Part shown: positions 6,345-6,733 of the stretch, one piece after another
Layout: the number at the start of each line of letters is the position of its first letter
Numbering within the stretch: position 1 is the stretch's first letter
Assembly (NCBI GenBank): GCA_028280205.1
Contig: JANQME010000231.1
Location: 1-6,733 of the forward strand
DNA: 6,733 nucleotides
Direction of reading: 5' to 3'
Origin: Longimicrobiales bacterium
GTDB taxonomy: Bacteria > Gemmatimonadota > Gemmatimonadetes > Longimicrobiales > Gaopeijiaceae
Notes under the pieces: model-generated
Databases searched by the model: none
Seen by the model: the letters and a program-made list of their open reading frames with translations, nothing else
Told to the model about the DNA's origin: nothing
Position numbers and translations under genes: made by a program

Positions 6345-6733
6345 TCACTGGGGTTCGGTCTGGACGGTCCGGAGGTACTCGAGGATGGCTCTCGCTTCGG
6401 CCTCCTCGGTGACCTGGATCGTCATCGGCGTGTAGTACTCGGCGAGGAGCTTCTGCACCTCGGGATGCCGCTGGACCATCTCGGTCGCGTTCAGGATCAT
6501 GTTCATGACGAACTCGGGCCGACGACGGGAGAGCAGATCACCCAGCGGCGGGGCGACGTAGCGCTCGTCGATCTTGTGGCACGCCGAGCACTTGAGAGTG
6601 AACGCCTCTTCTCCGGTGCTGGCGAGCTCTGCGTCGATGGGCCCGAGCTCCATGTCGCGGATGGGGCCGATCCCCTGTTCGAGCTCGACCTCGGTGAGTG
6701 GGGTCGACGACGCGGCGGGGCGCGTCGAAGCAG
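6345..6733 (-). CDS. c-type cytochrome of the nos cluster, probable electron carrier to NosZ (5' end beyond the window)
   Basis: The frame ends at the TGA 6347-6345 and stays open to the right edge, giving 128 visible residues. An internal ATG at 6653 exists, but 26 in-frame residues upstream of it (including LTEVELEQGIGPIRD) look like genuine sequence, so the start is probably outside the window and would bring a signal peptide or anchor. The single haem site is CSACH (visible residues 48-52). The methionine of YYTPM (visible residue 103) is the likely distal ligand. Helix-forming ends and the small size fit a class I mono-haem cytochrome c. Cytochromes of this kind sit beside nosZ in clade II clusters, where they are thought to pass electrons from the quinol pool to CuA. 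Here the gene directly precedes nosZ, so it probably shares its transcript. Confidence 0.9.
   Translation of the reverse strand, partial: ASTRPAASSTPLTEVELEQGIGPIRDMELGPIDAELASTGEEAFTLKCSACHKIDERYVAPPLGDLLSRRRPEFVMNMILNATEMVQRHPEVQKLLAEYYTPMTIQVTEEAEARAILEYLRTVQTEPQ

Noticed and set aside
6301..6348. Earlier GTG start for nosZ overlapping the cytochrome stop (GTGA)
   Set aside because: It would put 15 polar residues before the signal sequence, while the ATG at 6303 has a strong GGAGGAG 5 nt upstream.

Overview
The window is a nitrous oxide reductase (nos) gene cluster, all on the minus strand, so transcription runs from the right edge to the left edge. The order is: a c-type cytochrome (5' end cut by the right edge), nosZ, a polytopic membrane protein fused to NosL, nosD, nosF, nosY, and the first 83 codons of a membrane-anchored thioredoxin-like protein cut by the left edge. 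The genes are packed like one operon. There are 4-nt start/stop overlaps at nosD/nosF and nosF/nosY, a 4-nt gap before nosD, and a 2-nt gap before the last gene. Only two spacers exceed 40 nt: 41 nt before nosZ and 64 nt after it.

How the genes work together: NosZ reduces N2O to N2 in the periplasm with its CuA and CuZ copper centres. The cytochrome is a plausible electron donor. The NosL domain handles periplasmic copper. NosD, NosF and NosY form the ABC-type complex (periplasmic beta-helix, ATPase, membrane subunit) that is needed to build the copper-sulfur centre. The thioredoxin-like protein may keep cysteines of NosL, NosZ or the cytochrome reduced. The last role is inference, because its active site lies outside the window.

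NosZ is of the clade II (atypical, Sec-exported) type. It has no twin-arginine signal, it has a lipoprotein-like N terminus, and it carries all seven CuZ histidines and the full CuA ligand set. The cytochrome-nosZ-membrane protein-nosL-nosD-nosF-nosY layout resembles Bacteroidota-type clusters as I recall them. The strong G+C richness points instead to Gemmatimonadota or a high-GC Rhodothermia-like lineage. Gemmatimonadota is my favoured guess, at low to moderate confidence. No nosR or nosX is present in the window, which is usual for clade II.

The most unusual item is the in-frame fusion of the five-helix membrane region with NosL, which I found without a conventional internal start for NosL. 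Next are a 12-bp perfect hairpin just after nosZ and the hidden GTG-started gene at the left edge. I saw no tRNA, rRNA, insertion sequence, CRISPR array or integration site, and no stretch above 300 bases lacks a gene. No promoter is visible; it presumably lies beyond the right edge.
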